Origin: Pararobbsia silviterrae
GTDB lineage: Bacteria; Pseudomonadota; Gammaproteobacteria; Burkholderiales; Burkholderiaceae
Length of the DNA: 64,000 nt
Direction of reading: 5' to 3'
Assembly: GCF_003628125.1 (NCBI RefSeq)
Contig: NZ_RBZU01000012.1
Coordinates: 161,018 to 225,017 of the forward strand
Translations under genes and position numbers: made by a program
Shown: piece after piece, positions 31,827-40,557 of the stretch
Position numbering within the stretch: the first letter of the stretch is position 1
Layout: every line of letters begins with the position of its first letter
Notes under the pieces: generated by a model
Database searches by the model: none
What the model saw: the letters and a program-made list of their open reading frames with translations, nothing else
Told to the model about the DNA's origin: nothing

Positions 31827-32822
31827 GTGGAACACAAATCGATCGGCAGCACGATGCACTGGGGCGCGCGCTTGCGTTTCGCGCGCCGGATCGCGAGCGT
31901 CAAGCCGCTCTATCTGACGATCGCGCTGATCGTGATCGTCGGCGTCGCGATGACGCTCGGCAACGACAACTTCCTGTCGCTCTACAACCTCGGCACGATC
32001 GTGAGCTTCGGCGCGATTCTGTTGATCGCGGCGCTTGGGCAGATGTTTCCGATCCTGATCGGCGGGATCGATCTGTCGGTCGGCGGTACGATCTCGCTCG
32101 TCTCGGTCATGTTCACGATGCTCGTGCCGCGTATCGGCTATGGCGCATATCCCGTGTGCCTCGTGACCGGGCTCGTGCTCGGCTATATCAACGGCTTGAT
32201 GCTGACGCGCGTGAAGATTCCTTCGTTCATCGCGACACTCGGTACGGGCGGCATCGTGACGAGCCTCGCCTATCTGCTGTCGCCGCGCCCCGTGAGCGCC
32301 GCGCCGAGCGACTACGGCTATCTCGACGTCGTCAATGGTACGGTGTGGGGCGTGAATAACGTCGTCATCCTGGGCTTTATCGTGTTCGCGCTGTTGTTCG
32401 CGTTTCTGCGCTTCACGCGCACGGGCCGCAATATCTATTTCGTCGGCAGCAACATCAAAATGGCGTGGATGTCGGGCACGCATATCGTCGCCACGCGTAA
32501 TGTCGCGTTCGTGGTGTCGGGTGTCTGCGCGGCGCTGGTCGGGATCGTCATCTCTTGCGTGCGTTTCGGCGGCGATCCGGTGGTCGGCACGTCGTACGTG
32601 CTGAACTCGGTGGCCGCGGTGGTCGTCGGTGGCACGGCGTTGACGGGCGGCATGGGCGGCGTCTTCAACGTGCTGTTCGGCACGCTGTTCCTGAGCATGC
32701 TCGACAACGGCATGAACGTGATCGGCGTCGATCAGTACTTTCAGCAGGCGATTTACGGCGCCATGATCATCTTCGGCGTGGCCGTCACATTCGATCGCTC
32801 GAAGACATCTGTCATCAAATAG
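31827..32822 (+). CDS. Sugar ABC transporter permease, RbsC-like (second of two)
   Basis: A 331-aa permease with about ten helices. It carries Ile-Gly-Gly-Ile-Asp-Leu-Ser-Val-Gly-Gly and Gly-Gly-Thr-Ala-Leu-Thr-Gly-Gly-Met-Gly-Gly, the same signatures as the first permease but with otherwise divergent sequence. GTG at 31827 is preceded by AGAGG; the frame runs upstream into the ATPase gene without family-like sequence. It completes a binding protein - permease - ATPase - permease operon. It could form a heterodimer with the first permease or broaden specificity. Confidence 0.88.
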   Translation: MEHKSIGSTMHWGARLRFARRIASVKPLYLTIALIVIVGVAMTLGNDNFLSLYNLGTIVSFGAILLIAALGQMFPILIGGIDLSVGGTISLVSVMFTMLVPRIGYGAYPVCLVTGLVLGYINGLMLTRVKIPSFIATLGTGGIVTSLAYLLSPRPVSAAPSDYGYLDVVNGTVWGVNNVVILGFIVFALLFAFLRFTRTGRNIYFVGSNIKMAWMSGTHIVATRNVAFVVSGVCAALVGIVISCVRFGGDPVVGTSYVLNSVAAVVVGGTALTGGMGGVFNVLFGTLFLSMLDNGMNVIGVDQYFQQAIYGAMIIFGVAVTFDRSKTSVIK

Positions 32823-32938
32823 GTGTAAGGGGCGGCCGACTCGATCGAGAGATCGTGCCATTGACGATCAGCGCGGAGCGACGCGCCTTGACGTTTGGAA
32901 GCCGCCGCTTAATTTTCGTTTTTCCGCGCTTGCGTATC

Positions 32939-32952
32939 TAAACGTCCGTTTA
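32939..32952. promoter_or_regulatory. Palindrome upstream of the GGDEF gene
   Basis: TAAACG-TC-CGTTTA is a perfect 6-2-6 dyad about 100 bp upstream of the GAF-GGDEF start, inside an AT-richer segment. It resembles a repressor site. The regulator is unknown, and it does not match the GTTAACG motifs of the sugar locus. Confidence 0.35.
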
Positions 32953-33053
32953 AATGTCCGCGCCGTCGTCGCGGGCGGGGGGAACACCGTACAGCCTCGA
33001 CTTTTCTGGCAGTATTGGGCCAGTCAAAGGAAAACTTTGCGAGGAAAAGTCAG

Positions 33054-34082
33054 ATGGAGGATATGTTTGACAAGCTTTCGGCGACGGTCACGTCGGCGAA
33101 CAACTTGGAAGCGTTGACGCGCCCGTTATTGGAGTTACTCGAAACAGCCACGGGACTGGAGTCGACGTATCTGACCTCGATCGACGAGGCCAACGCGGTT
33201 CAGTCGATCCGCATCGCCCGGAACACGGGCGAACTCACGATACCCGAAGGTCTGGTCGTCCCATGGGGCGACACCTTGTGTAAGCGCTGCCTGGAACAAG
33301 GCCGTCGCGTCGTGTCGAACGTCAGTGAAGTATGGGGCGACTCTCAAGCCGCCGCCGCGTTGGGTATCGAGACCTACGCGAGCGCGCCGGTGCGCGGCAG
33401 CAACGGCGAAATCATCGGCACACTCTGTGCGGCCGGGAAAAATAGCCAGAAGCTCGGATCGCGTGCGCTGAGCACGCTCAACTTATTCTCGGAACTGATC
33501 GCGCAATTCATCGAGCGCGAGCAATTGCTCGCCGAACTGGCGCGTGCGAATGACCGGCTCACGAAGGCCGCGCTGACCGACTCATTGACCGAGTTGCCCA
33601 ATCGCCGCGCGCTGCGTGACGAGCTGGGGCGATTGCTCGCAAGGGCGGCGCGCGACAGCTCCTACATTCTCGTCGGCATGCTCGACTTTGACGGATTCAA
33701 GGCCGTCAACGATCAGCATGGCCATCTTGCCGGGGATGAATTGTTGAAGCAGTGCGCGGCGCGACTCGCCGGCGTGTTGCGCGGCACGGATATGCTCGCG
33801 CGCATGGGGGGCGATGAGTTCGCCATTATCGGACCGGGGCCTTTCGATGAGGCGGCGGGAAGCAAAGCCGCGGCGGAGCTGACCGTGCGCTTGGAGGAGG
33901 CATCGGCCGGCACGTATTCTCTGCTCGACGTGCCGGTTGCGTTTCGCGGGGTCAGCGCCGGCATCGTTGCGATCCGCTCCGTTTCGATCGATCAGGCGCT
34001 TGAGCTGGCCGATGAGGTGATGTATCGCGCCAAGCAGGATCGGCGTAGCCGAAACGGCGGGGGCACGTCCCGCAAGGCTTAG
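33054..34082 (+). CDS. GAF-GGDEF diguanylate cyclase
   Basis: A 342-aa protein. Residues 10-150 form a GAF sensor domain, with a Cys-Lys-Arg-Cys pair in Asp-Thr-Leu-Cys-Lys-Arg-Cys-Leu-Glu. A coiled linker and a GGDEF domain (about 175-335) follow, with the intact Arg-Met-Gly-Gly-Asp-Glu-Phe active site and Asp-Phe-Asp-Gly-Phe-Lys metal site. It should make cyclic di-GMP from GTP in response to an unknown cytosolic signal. I see no RxxD inhibitory site close before GGDEF. GAGGAAA upstream of 33054 supports this ATG. It follows the sugar operon by 231 bp on the same strand but has its own upstream region. Confidence 0.88.
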   Translation: MEDMFDKLSATVTSANNLEALTRPLLELLETATGLESTYLTSIDEANAVQSIRIARNTGELTIPEGLVVPWGDTLCKRCLEQGRRVVSNVSEVWGDSQAAAALGIETYASAPVRGSNGEIIGTLCAAGKNSQKLGSRALSTLNLFSELIAQFIEREQLLAELARANDRLTKAALTDSLTELPNRRALRDELGRLLARAARDSSYILVGMLDFDGFKAVNDQHGHLAGDELLKQCAARLAGVLRGTDMLARMGGDEFAIIGPGPFDEAAGSKAAAELTVRLEEASAGTYSLLDVPVAFRGVSAGIVAIRSVSIDQALELADEVMYRAKQDRRSRNGGGTSRKA

Positions 34083-34183
34083 GGTGCGCGGGAGCTTGCC
34101 GATCCGGTGATGTGCGCCGAGCGGGGTCGTCGTTGCGTTCGCGCGGATACGCGGTGCATGTCGCATGCGCCGTACGCCGACGC

Positions 34184-34831
34184 TCAACCCGCGGCACGCA
34201 AACGCTCGAGCACATCGGCACTGTCGGACACCTCGGCAAATTCATACGCCATCGCCGTGAGCGCGAGGCGTTGCACGTCGTGCGCCGATACCTCGCCGAA
34301 GCCCATGTCGGGATAGGGCATCGCGGCGTTCGCGTCGGCGAGCACGACAACCTTGTATTCGCGGTGTACGGCGTCGCGCACGGTCGTCTCGCAGCAGACG
34401 TTCGTGACCGTGCCGCAGACGACGATCGTGTCGATGTCGCGCGCGCGCAGGATCGTGTCGAGATCGGTGTTGTGAAATCCGCTGTAAAACAGCTTGTCGA
34501 CGACGATGTCGCCGTGCTTCGGCGCGAGCGCGTCGATGATCTCGATGCCCGGCGCGTCGCGCGCCAGGATCTCGTCGACGTTCGGATAGAGATCGCGCAT
34601 GCGCCCCGTGTCGCTGCCGTCGCCTCGCACGACATGGCGCAGGTAGATCACGGGCATCCGTGCCGCGCGGAAGGCCTGCGTGAGCGTGTCGATCGGCGCG
34701 ACGATGTCGGCGGTTGACGGCACATACAGCGCGCCGTCGGGTTCGCAGAACACGCGCTGCATGTCGACGACGATCAGCGCGGTGCGTTGCGCGTCGAGGG
34801 GCCAGCGGACTTTCTGATTCGGAATGGGCAT
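34184..34831 (-). CDS. Isochorismatase-like cysteine hydrolase
   Basis: A 215-aa cytosolic hydrolase of the isochorismatase/nicotinamidase superfamily. The catalytic triad is visible: Asp in Val-Val-Asp-Met-Gln (near 22), Lys in Val-Asp-Lys-Leu-Phe (near 113), and Cys in Asn-Val-Cys-Cys-Glu-Thr-Thr (near 147). The cis-peptide Gly-Thr-Val-Thr-Asn precedes the Cys. Members cleave ureido, amide or ether bonds in small metabolites. It lies 75 bp downstream of the MalT-type activator gene on the same strand. The ATG at 34831 fits family starts better than the 16-codon longer frame. Confidence 0.85.
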   Translation of the reverse strand: MPIPNQKVRWPLDAQRTALIVVDMQRVFCEPDGALYVPSTADIVAPIDTLTQAFRAARMPVIYLRHVVRGDGSDTGRMRDLYPNVDEILARDAPGIEIIDALAPKHGDIVVDKLFYSGFHNTDLDTILRARDIDTIVVCGTVTNVCCETTVRDAVHREYKVVVLADANAAMPYPDMGFGEVSAHDVQRLALTAMAYEFAEVSDSADVLERLRAAG

Positions 34832-34906
34832 CGGATGCGCTCTGGAGTCGGGATCGATCCGCGAGCTTAGCGCGCACAATTTCCGTCGGCACCCGTGTCA
34901 AAAAAC

Positions 34907-37672
34907 TTATAGCAGCGAATTCTGCTCGGCGCGCGCGAGCGCGCTTGTCCGGTTCTTGACGCCGAGCTTCGCGAAAATATTGTGCAGATGCCATTTCACG
35001 GTCGCCTCGGACACGAACAGGCTCCGCGCGAGTTCGCGGTTGCCGAGGCCGGTCTTGAGCAAGCGCAGCACCTTGAGTTCGCGTTCGGTCAGGGGTTCGG
35101 TCGTCGCCGTATCGACGCCTGCGCTCGGGGTCGCCGAGGTCGCGTTCGGCGTCAGCGTCCGTCCGCCCGCGGTCAGCAACGTTTGCAAGTACGCGTCGGG
35201 CGCAAGCCCGCGGCTTTCGACTTGACGATCCGCGCGGTTCGAGCGGATCGCCTCGATCATTTCGAGCACGATGGGGTCGCTGTCGACGACGCTGCGCACG
35301 AGCCCGCAGCGCGCGGCGTGATCGAGCGCTTCGTCGAGCATCCGCAGCGCTTGCGCGCCTTCCTGCGTGCGGTAGTGATGCACGGCCTTGAGCACGAGCA
35401 GGCGCGCGACCTGAGCGCGATGGTTGTCGCGCATCGCTTGCCGCAACGCGTCGTTGAACGCGCCCGCCACGTTCGCCGTATTCGTCTGGGTCGCCGACAT
35501 GCGCAAGCGCAACTGGATCAAGCGGACGCAGTCCTCGCTGTTCGAGAGGGCCTGATTCGGCGCGCCGGGATCGTATCCGATGAGACCGTACGATCGGGCA
35601 AGCTTCTGTGCGTCTTCGATCGACCCGTTTCGCAAACGGAGCGCGCAACGCTCGGCCGAGAGGATCAGCGCAAGGCGCGGCAAGCGGAGCCGATGCCCGA
35701 GCGATTCGCCTTCGAGCAGGCAACTGTCTGCGAGCGCGACGTCGCCCGCGAGATGCAGCAGACGTGCGCGCGTCAGATAGCCCGCCGTCGTCATTTCGAT
35801 GAGGCCGTGGTCGTCGACGAAGGGCAGGCCGATTTCGAGGAAGGTTTTCGCGCCGGGCAGATTGCCTTGCTCGTAGCAGATCTCGGCCGCGAGCAAGGCG
35901 AGCATCGAGCCCGCGTACGATGCGACGCCGAGGCTGCGCTCGACGACGACGAGCCCCGCGCGCGCCTGCTTCGATGCGTCGTCGTAGTCGCCGTGGCGCA
36001 TCGCGAGCATCGCGGCCAGCGCGGCCGCCCAGGCGAGACCGTAGTCGGCCCGCGTCTCGCTGAACGAACGCCGCGCGATCGCCAGGGCTTTGTCGCCTTG
36101 CTCGAACGCATCGGTCGCGCAGCACGCGCTCGCGAGCACGTTGGCCACGACGCCCGTGCAGAACGCATCGGCGCGCGGCCACGATTTGAGCCAGATCTCG
36201 CTGCCGGCTTTGGCTTGCAGCGGTTCGCCGACGTGGGCCCAGTAGACGCACCGGATCATCTCGACCATGCAGCGCAACGTGTCGTCGCCGTTTTCGTGGC
36301 ATGCATGTTCGAGCGCGCGAAGTTCCTGTTCGGCTTCGGCGTAACGGCGCGTCATCGCGAGCGACCATGCATGGCCGACGCGGATCGTGGGCCGCGCGTA
36401 GACGAGATGTTGGGGCAGGCGCGCGAGCCACCCGAGCAACGTCGCATGTTCGCCGCGATGTTGAACGAGTTCGGCCGAGAAGTCGGCCACGAGATCGGCC
36501 GCGCGTTCGAGATCGAGGCCGTCGAACGCGTACCGGATCGCCTCGCGCAACAGGCCGTGGCGTTGAAACCATGCGCTCGCGCGCAGACTGATCGCGCGGC
36601 TTGCGTCGGCCGGGCGTTCGCGCGTGCGGCCGCGCAGATAGTCGGCGAACAAGTGGTGATACCGGAACCACGTACGCGTGCGATCGAGGCCCGACAGAAA
36701 CAGATTGCGCGCCTGGACTTCGGCGAGCATCGCGTGGCTGTCGCCGCGCGAGCGCACTTCGTCGCAGAGTTCGGCCGAGAAACGTTCGAGGCCCGCGGTA
36801 TCGAGCAGAAAGTCGCGTACATCGGGCGGCAGGCTATCGAGCACGTGCTCGCCGAGATAGTCGGTGATATCGCGATCCGTGCCCGAGAAGTCGCGTACGA
36901 ATGCGCTGCGGTCGCCGCTTTCGCGCAAGGCAAGCGAGGCGAGTTGCAGTCCGGCGATCCAGCCTTCGGTGCGGTCGTGCAACGCTTGGATCTGCGCGCG
37001 ATTGAGCGGCGCGCCGCTGACAATGCCGACGAAATCGGCCGCTTCGTCGAGCGCGAGACCGAAGTGCGTCGCATCGAGTTCGAGCAATTGATTGCGCACG
37101 CGCCACGGACTCAGCGACAACGGCAGACGCGTGCGGCTCGCGATCGCGACGCCGATCGTCGGCGGCAGATGGGCGATCAGCCATTCGACTTGCCGGTGCA
37201 AGCCCTCGTCGTGCACGAGATGAAAATCGTCGAGCACGAGCAGGAGACGACCTTCGACGGCGCTCAAGTCGCCGAGCATCGACGCCGCGACCGCTTCGGT
37301 CGATACGACGCTTCCGCCGGCCGTTTGCGCGAGCACGCTGCGGCCGAGCCGCGCATCGGCATGACGCAGCGCGGAGGCGAGATATCGGAAAAACAGCAGC
37401 GGGTCGTTGTCTTCCTCCTCAAGGCTGAGCCATGCGACCGTGACGCCAAGCGTTTCGGCCTGCGCGGCGAACTGCGCGAGCGCGGTCGTCTTGCCGTAGC
37501 CCGCGGGCGCCGTGATGCTCAGCAAACGCTTGCCGAGGCCCGAGTGCAACAAGGCCGACAAACCGGGGCGCGCGAGCAGCGCCGTCGCGAGCTGCGGCGC
37601 GGCGAGGCGCGATTCGACGAGTACGGCGGCCGACGCCTTGACCGCGCCCGAGGCACGACCGGATCTCGCCAT
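34907..37672 (-). CDS. MalT/AlkS-type ATP-dependent LuxR-family activator
   Basis: A 921-aa STAND-type regulator. Walker A Ala-Gly-Tyr-Gly-Lys-Thr-Thr is at residues 57-63, followed by Walker B-like Leu-Leu-Leu-Val-Leu-Asp-Asp-Phe-His and winged-helix and TPR-like repeats through the middle 600 residues. A LuxR HTH lies near the C-terminus (about 860-915, Leu-Thr-Glu-Arg-Glu-Leu-Lys-Val-Leu, Leu-Phe-Val-Ser-Glu-Ala-Thr-Val-Lys-Trp-His). An inducer bound to the TPR region should drive ATP-dependent oligomerisation and DNA binding. CAGGAG eight bases before the ATG at 37672 fixes the start. It follows the thiolase gene of the catabolic cluster by about 150 bp, so it probably controls that cluster. 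Confidence 0.92.
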   Translation of the reverse strand: MARSGRASGAVKASAAVLVESRLAAPQLATALLARPGLSALLHSGLGKRLLSITAPAGYGKTTALAQFAAQAETLGVTVAWLSLEEEDNDPLLFFRYLASALRHADARLGRSVLAQTAGGSVVSTEAVAASMLGDLSAVEGRLLLVLDDFHLVHDEGLHRQVEWLIAHLPPTIGVAIASRTRLPLSLSPWRVRNQLLELDATHFGLALDEAADFVGIVSGAPLNRAQIQALHDRTEGWIAGLQLASLALRESGDRSAFVRDFSGTDRDITDYLGEHVLDSLPPDVRDFLLDTAGLERFSAELCDEVRSRGDSHAMLAEVQARNLFLSGLDRTRTWFRYHHLFADYLRGRTRERPADASRAISLRASAWFQRHGLLREAIRYAFDGLDLERAADLVADFSAELVQHRGEHATLLGWLARLPQHLVYARPTIRVGHAWSLAMTRRYAEAEQELRALEHACHENGDDTLRCMVEMIRCVYWAHVGEPLQAKAGSEIWLKSWPRADAFCTGVVANVLASACCATDAFEQGDKALAIARRSFSETRADYGLAWAAALAAMLAMRHGDYDDASKQARAGLVVVERSLGVASYAGSMLALLAAEICYEQGNLPGAKTFLEIGLPFVDDHGLIEMTTAGYLTRARLLHLAGDVALADSCLLEGESLGHRLRLPRLALILSAERCALRLRNGSIEDAQKLARSYGLIGYDPGAPNQALSNSEDCVRLIQLRLRMSATQTNTANVAGAFNDALRQAMRDNHRAQVARLLVLKAVHHYRTQEGAQALRMLDEALDHAARCGLVRSVVDSDPIVLEMIEAIRSNRADRQVESRGLAPDAYLQTLLTAGGRTLTPNATSATPSAGVDTATTEPLTERELKVLRLLKTGLGNRELARSLFVSEATVKWHLHNIFAKLGVKNRTSALARAEQNSLL

Positions 37673-37825
37673 CGATGTCTCCTGCTGTGTTGTGATGGGT
37701 ATGCCGCGATTCAGCTGCATGTCCGGCGCGATGCGTGTCGAGCGCACATCGCGCCTGCTTCGAATCCGTGTTGAGCCCGGGTTGATCTCATTTCGCCGGC
37801 GGGTCGGATGTCATTCAACCACGAT

Positions 37826-39010
37826 TCAGACGGCCTCGTAGAGCGTCACGACACAGGCGCCGCCGAGTCCAAGATTGTGTTGCAGCGCGAGCCGTGCGCC
37901 GTCGACCTGACGCGCTTCGGCCGTGCCGCGTAACTGGTGCGTGAGTTCATAGCACTGCGCGATGCCCGTCGCGCCGAGCGGATGGCCCTTCGAGAGAAGC
38001 CCCCCCGACGGGTTGGTCACGACGCGGCCGCCGTACGTGTTGTCGCCGTCGGCGATGAACGCGGCGGCCTCGCCTTCGTCGCAGAGGCCCAGTGCCTCGT
38101 AACTGATCAACTCGTTCTGCGCGAAGCAGTCGTGCAATTCGACGACGTCGAGATCGCGCGGGCCGACGCCGGCTTCGTCATAGACGCGTTGCGCGGCGCG
38201 CTGGCTCAGGCCATAGCCGACGAGCGACATCATGTCGCGGCTTTCGAACGTATCGGGCGTATCGGTCGTCATCGCCTGGGCCACGATCGAGACATCGGTG
38301 CGCAGCCCGTGCCGCTTGGCAAAGTCCTCGCTGACGACGATCGCGGCCGCCGCGCCGCACGTCGGCGGACACGCCATGAGTCGTGTCAAGACGCCGGGCC
38401 ATAGCATCGGCGCGGTCATGACGTCGTCGATGCTGAGCTCGCGGCGCAGCAACGCGAGCGGATTGCGCACCGCATGACGGCTCGCTTTCGCACGCACGGC
38501 GGCGAATGATTCGAGCGGCGTGCCGTATTTCTGCATATGCGAGAGGCCCGCGCCGCCGAAGTAACGCAGCGCGAGCGGCAGCTCGGCCATGCCGACGCGT
38601 TCCGCGGCTTCGTGATCGAAGTGTTCGAACGGACTCGGCCGATCGTTGAACACCGTGCCGAGCGCGCCGGGGTTCATCTGTTCGAAACCCAGCGCGAGCG
38701 CGCAGTCGACGGAACCGCCCAAGACGGCCTGACGCGCGAGGAACAGCGCGGTCGAGCCTGTCGAGCAGTTGTTGTTGACGTTGACAACGGGGATGCCCGT
38801 CATGCCGAGCGTGTAGAGCGCGCGTTGACCGCTCGTCGAATCGCCGTAGACGTAGCCGACATACGCCTGCTGGATCGACGTGTACGCGAGTCCCGCGTCG
38901 ACGAGCGCGAGCCTCGCGGCCTGCGCGCCCATCTCGGGATAGGGCGCATTGGCCCCGGGTTTGACGAACGGGATCATGCCGACGCCCGCGACGAATACGC
39001 GGGCGCTCAT
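37826..39010 (-). CDS. SCP2-type (lipid-transfer) thiolase
   Basis: A 394-aa thiolase of the SCP-x / acetyl-CoA acetyltransferase-like group. The nucleophile Cys82 lies in Asn-Asn-Asn-Cys-Ser-Thr-Gly-Ser. The His in Glu-Leu-His-Asp-Cys-Phe and the terminal Gly-His-Pro-Leu-Gly-Ala-Thr-Gly are intact, so it should cleave or form beta-ketoacyl-CoA. Its ATG overlaps the ligase stop by four bases. This subgroup is usually encoded beside a small OB-fold/zinc-ribbon (DUF35) partner; none is present here. The last enzyme of the five-gene run, it would release acetyl-CoA or propionyl-CoA. Confidence 0.9.
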   Translation of the reverse strand: MSARVFVAGVGMIPFVKPGANAPYPEMGAQAARLALVDAGLAYTSIQQAYVGYVYGDSTSGQRALYTLGMTGIPVVNVNNNCSTGSTALFLARQAVLGGSVDCALALGFEQMNPGALGTVFNDRPSPFEHFDHEAAERVGMAELPLALRYFGGAGLSHMQKYGTPLESFAAVRAKASRHAVRNPLALLRRELSIDDVMTAPMLWPGVLTRLMACPPTCGAAAAIVVSEDFAKRHGLRTDVSIVAQAMTTDTPDTFESRDMMSLVGYGLSQRAAQRVYDEAGVGPRDLDVVELHDCFAQNELISYEALGLCDEGEAAAFIADGDNTYGGRVVTNPSGGLLSKGHPLGATGIAQCYELTHQLRGTAEARQVDGARLALQHNLGLGGACVVTLYEAV

Positions 39011-40554
39011 GTCGAATCCTTTGTCTTGTCGAGCAGCATGGCGCGGACCTCCTTCTTCATGACCTTGCCGACCTTCGAGCGAGGCAAATCCGCCCAGAAT
39101 TCGACTTGTTTCGGGGCTTTGACGCTGCCGATGCGCGATTTCACGAAGGCCATGACCTCGTTCGCGTCGAGCGTACAGCCAGGACGCAGTTGCAGCACGG
39201 CGACGACGCGTTCGCCCCATTTGTCGTCGGGCAGGCCGATGACGGCGCTGTCCTGGACGTCGGGGTGCTGCATGAGCGCGGCTTCGACCTCGACCGAGTA
39301 GACGTTGAAGCCACCCGTAATGATCATGTCCTTCGCGCGGTCGACGATATAGAGGTAACCCTCATCGTCGAGGTAGCCGATATCGCCCGTGTGATGCCAG
39401 CCGAAACGCGATGCCTCCGCGGTGGCCGCCGGGTCCTTGTAGTAGCCGGCCATCACAAGCGACGAGCGTACGACGATCTCGCCGCGCTCGCCTGAAGCGA
39501 GCAGTTGGCCGTCGGCGTTCATCGCGGCCACTTGAACGAGCGGGCCGGGCCGTCCCGCCGACGACAATCGCCCGCGCGCGACCGTGCCGTCTTCGTTGAA
39601 GTGCTCGCGCGGCGACATCATCGAGACCATCATCGGCGCTTCGGTCTGGCCGAAGAGTTGGGCCATGACGGGGCCGATCTTGTCGAGCGCTTCTTCGAGC
39701 CGTGCAGCGGCGATCGGCGCCGCGCCGTACCAGAAGCATTGGAGCGAATCGAGGCGCGTGCTCGCGAGCTTCTCATGCTGGAGCAGCATGTAGATCAGGG
39801 TCGGCGGCAGGAACGTATGCGAGATCGCATGACGCTCGATGAGCGAGAGGAACTCGCCGAGATCGGGCTTGGGCATGATCACGATGCACCCGCCGAGCGC
39901 CATGACGGGCAGGCAGAGCACGCCCGCCGCATGCGTGAGCGGCGCGAGCGCAAGGTAGCGCGGCCGGCCGTCGAACGGATAGCCCATGAGCGTGAGCGCC
40001 GACATCGTCTCGAGATTGCGTCCCGTGAGCATGACGCCCTTCGGGCGGCCCGTGGTGCCGCCCGTGCCCGCGATCATCGCGAGATCGTCGGGCGGCGCGA
40101 TATCGACAGGCTGCGTGTCGAGGCCGTCGAGCCATGCGTTCATCGAAACGGCGAACGGCTGCGGTGCGTCAAGGCACACGAGCGCGCGCAACTTGGGCAG
40201 GTGCGCGCGCATCTGCTCGACCATCGGTGCGTAATGCCCGTGGAATACGAGGCACGCGCAGTCGAACGCGTCGAGGACGAACGCGTTCTCGCTCGCTTCG
40301 TTGCGCGGGTTGATCGGGCACCAGACGCAGCCTGCGCGCGAGATGCCGAACACCGTTGCGAAAGCGTGCGGGTCGTTGCTCGACAGCACCGCGACTTTTT
40401 CTCCCGGACCGATTCCCGCGCGCGCCAAGGCTTTCGCGACGCGCCAACTGATGCGTTGCACGTCGGCATAGCTGAGCGTGGCGTCGCCCATCACAAGACA
40501 GGGCGCGTTCGCGCCGAGCTGCGCGCCCTTGTCGAGATAGTCGACGAGTCGCAT
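39007..40554 (-). CDS. Acyl-CoA synthetase / AMP-dependent ligase
   Basis: A 515-aa ANL-superfamily enzyme that activates a carboxylic acid to its CoA thioester with ATP. The P-loop Gly-Thr-Gly-Gly-Thr-Thr-Gly-Arg-Pro-Lys-Gly is near residue 165, with Phe-Gly-Gln-Thr-Glu, His-Thr-Gly-Asp-Ile-Gly, Asp-Arg-Ala-Lys-Asp and the C-terminal Ser-Lys-Val-Gly-Lys-Val-Met-Lys (catalytic Lys). It starts with Met-Arg-Leu-Val-Asp-Tyr-Leu and lies 3 bp after the preceding gene. It would open the pathway of this cluster. The acyl substrate (fatty, aromatic or terpenoid acid) is not evident. Confidence 0.9.
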   Translation of the reverse strand: MRLVDYLDKGAQLGANAPCLVMGDATLSYADVQRISWRVAKALARAGIGPGEKVAVLSSNDPHAFATVFGISRAGCVWCPINPRNEASENAFVLDAFDCACLVFHGHYAPMVEQMRAHLPKLRALVCLDAPQPFAVSMNAWLDGLDTQPVDIAPPDDLAMIAGTGGTTGRPKGVMLTGRNLETMSALTLMGYPFDGRPRYLALAPLTHAAGVLCLPVMALGGCIVIMPKPDLGEFLSLIERHAISHTFLPPTLIYMLLQHEKLASTRLDSLQCFWYGAAPIAAARLEEALDKIGPVMAQLFGQTEAPMMVSMMSPREHFNEDGTVARGRLSSAGRPGPLVQVAAMNADGQLLASGERGEIVVRSSLVMAGYYKDPAATAEASRFGWHHTGDIGYLDDEGYLYIVDRAKDMIITGGFNVYSVEVEAALMQHPDVQDSAVIGLPDDKWGERVVAVLQLRPGCTLDANEVMAFVKSRIGSVKAPKQVEFWADLPRSKVGKVMKKEVRAMLLDKTKDST

Positions 40555-40557
40555 GAC

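Noticed and set aside
34242..36671. Minus-strand frame of about 809 codons overlapping the MalT-type gene in another frame
   Set aside because: Arg-rich frame shadow that also runs through the next gene; no protein pattern.
34982..37774. Plus-strand open frame of about 930 codons antisense to the MalT-type gene
   Set aside because: The composition is skewed to Arg, Ala, Glu and Gln with no motif; the opposite strand has complete Walker, TPR and LuxR features.
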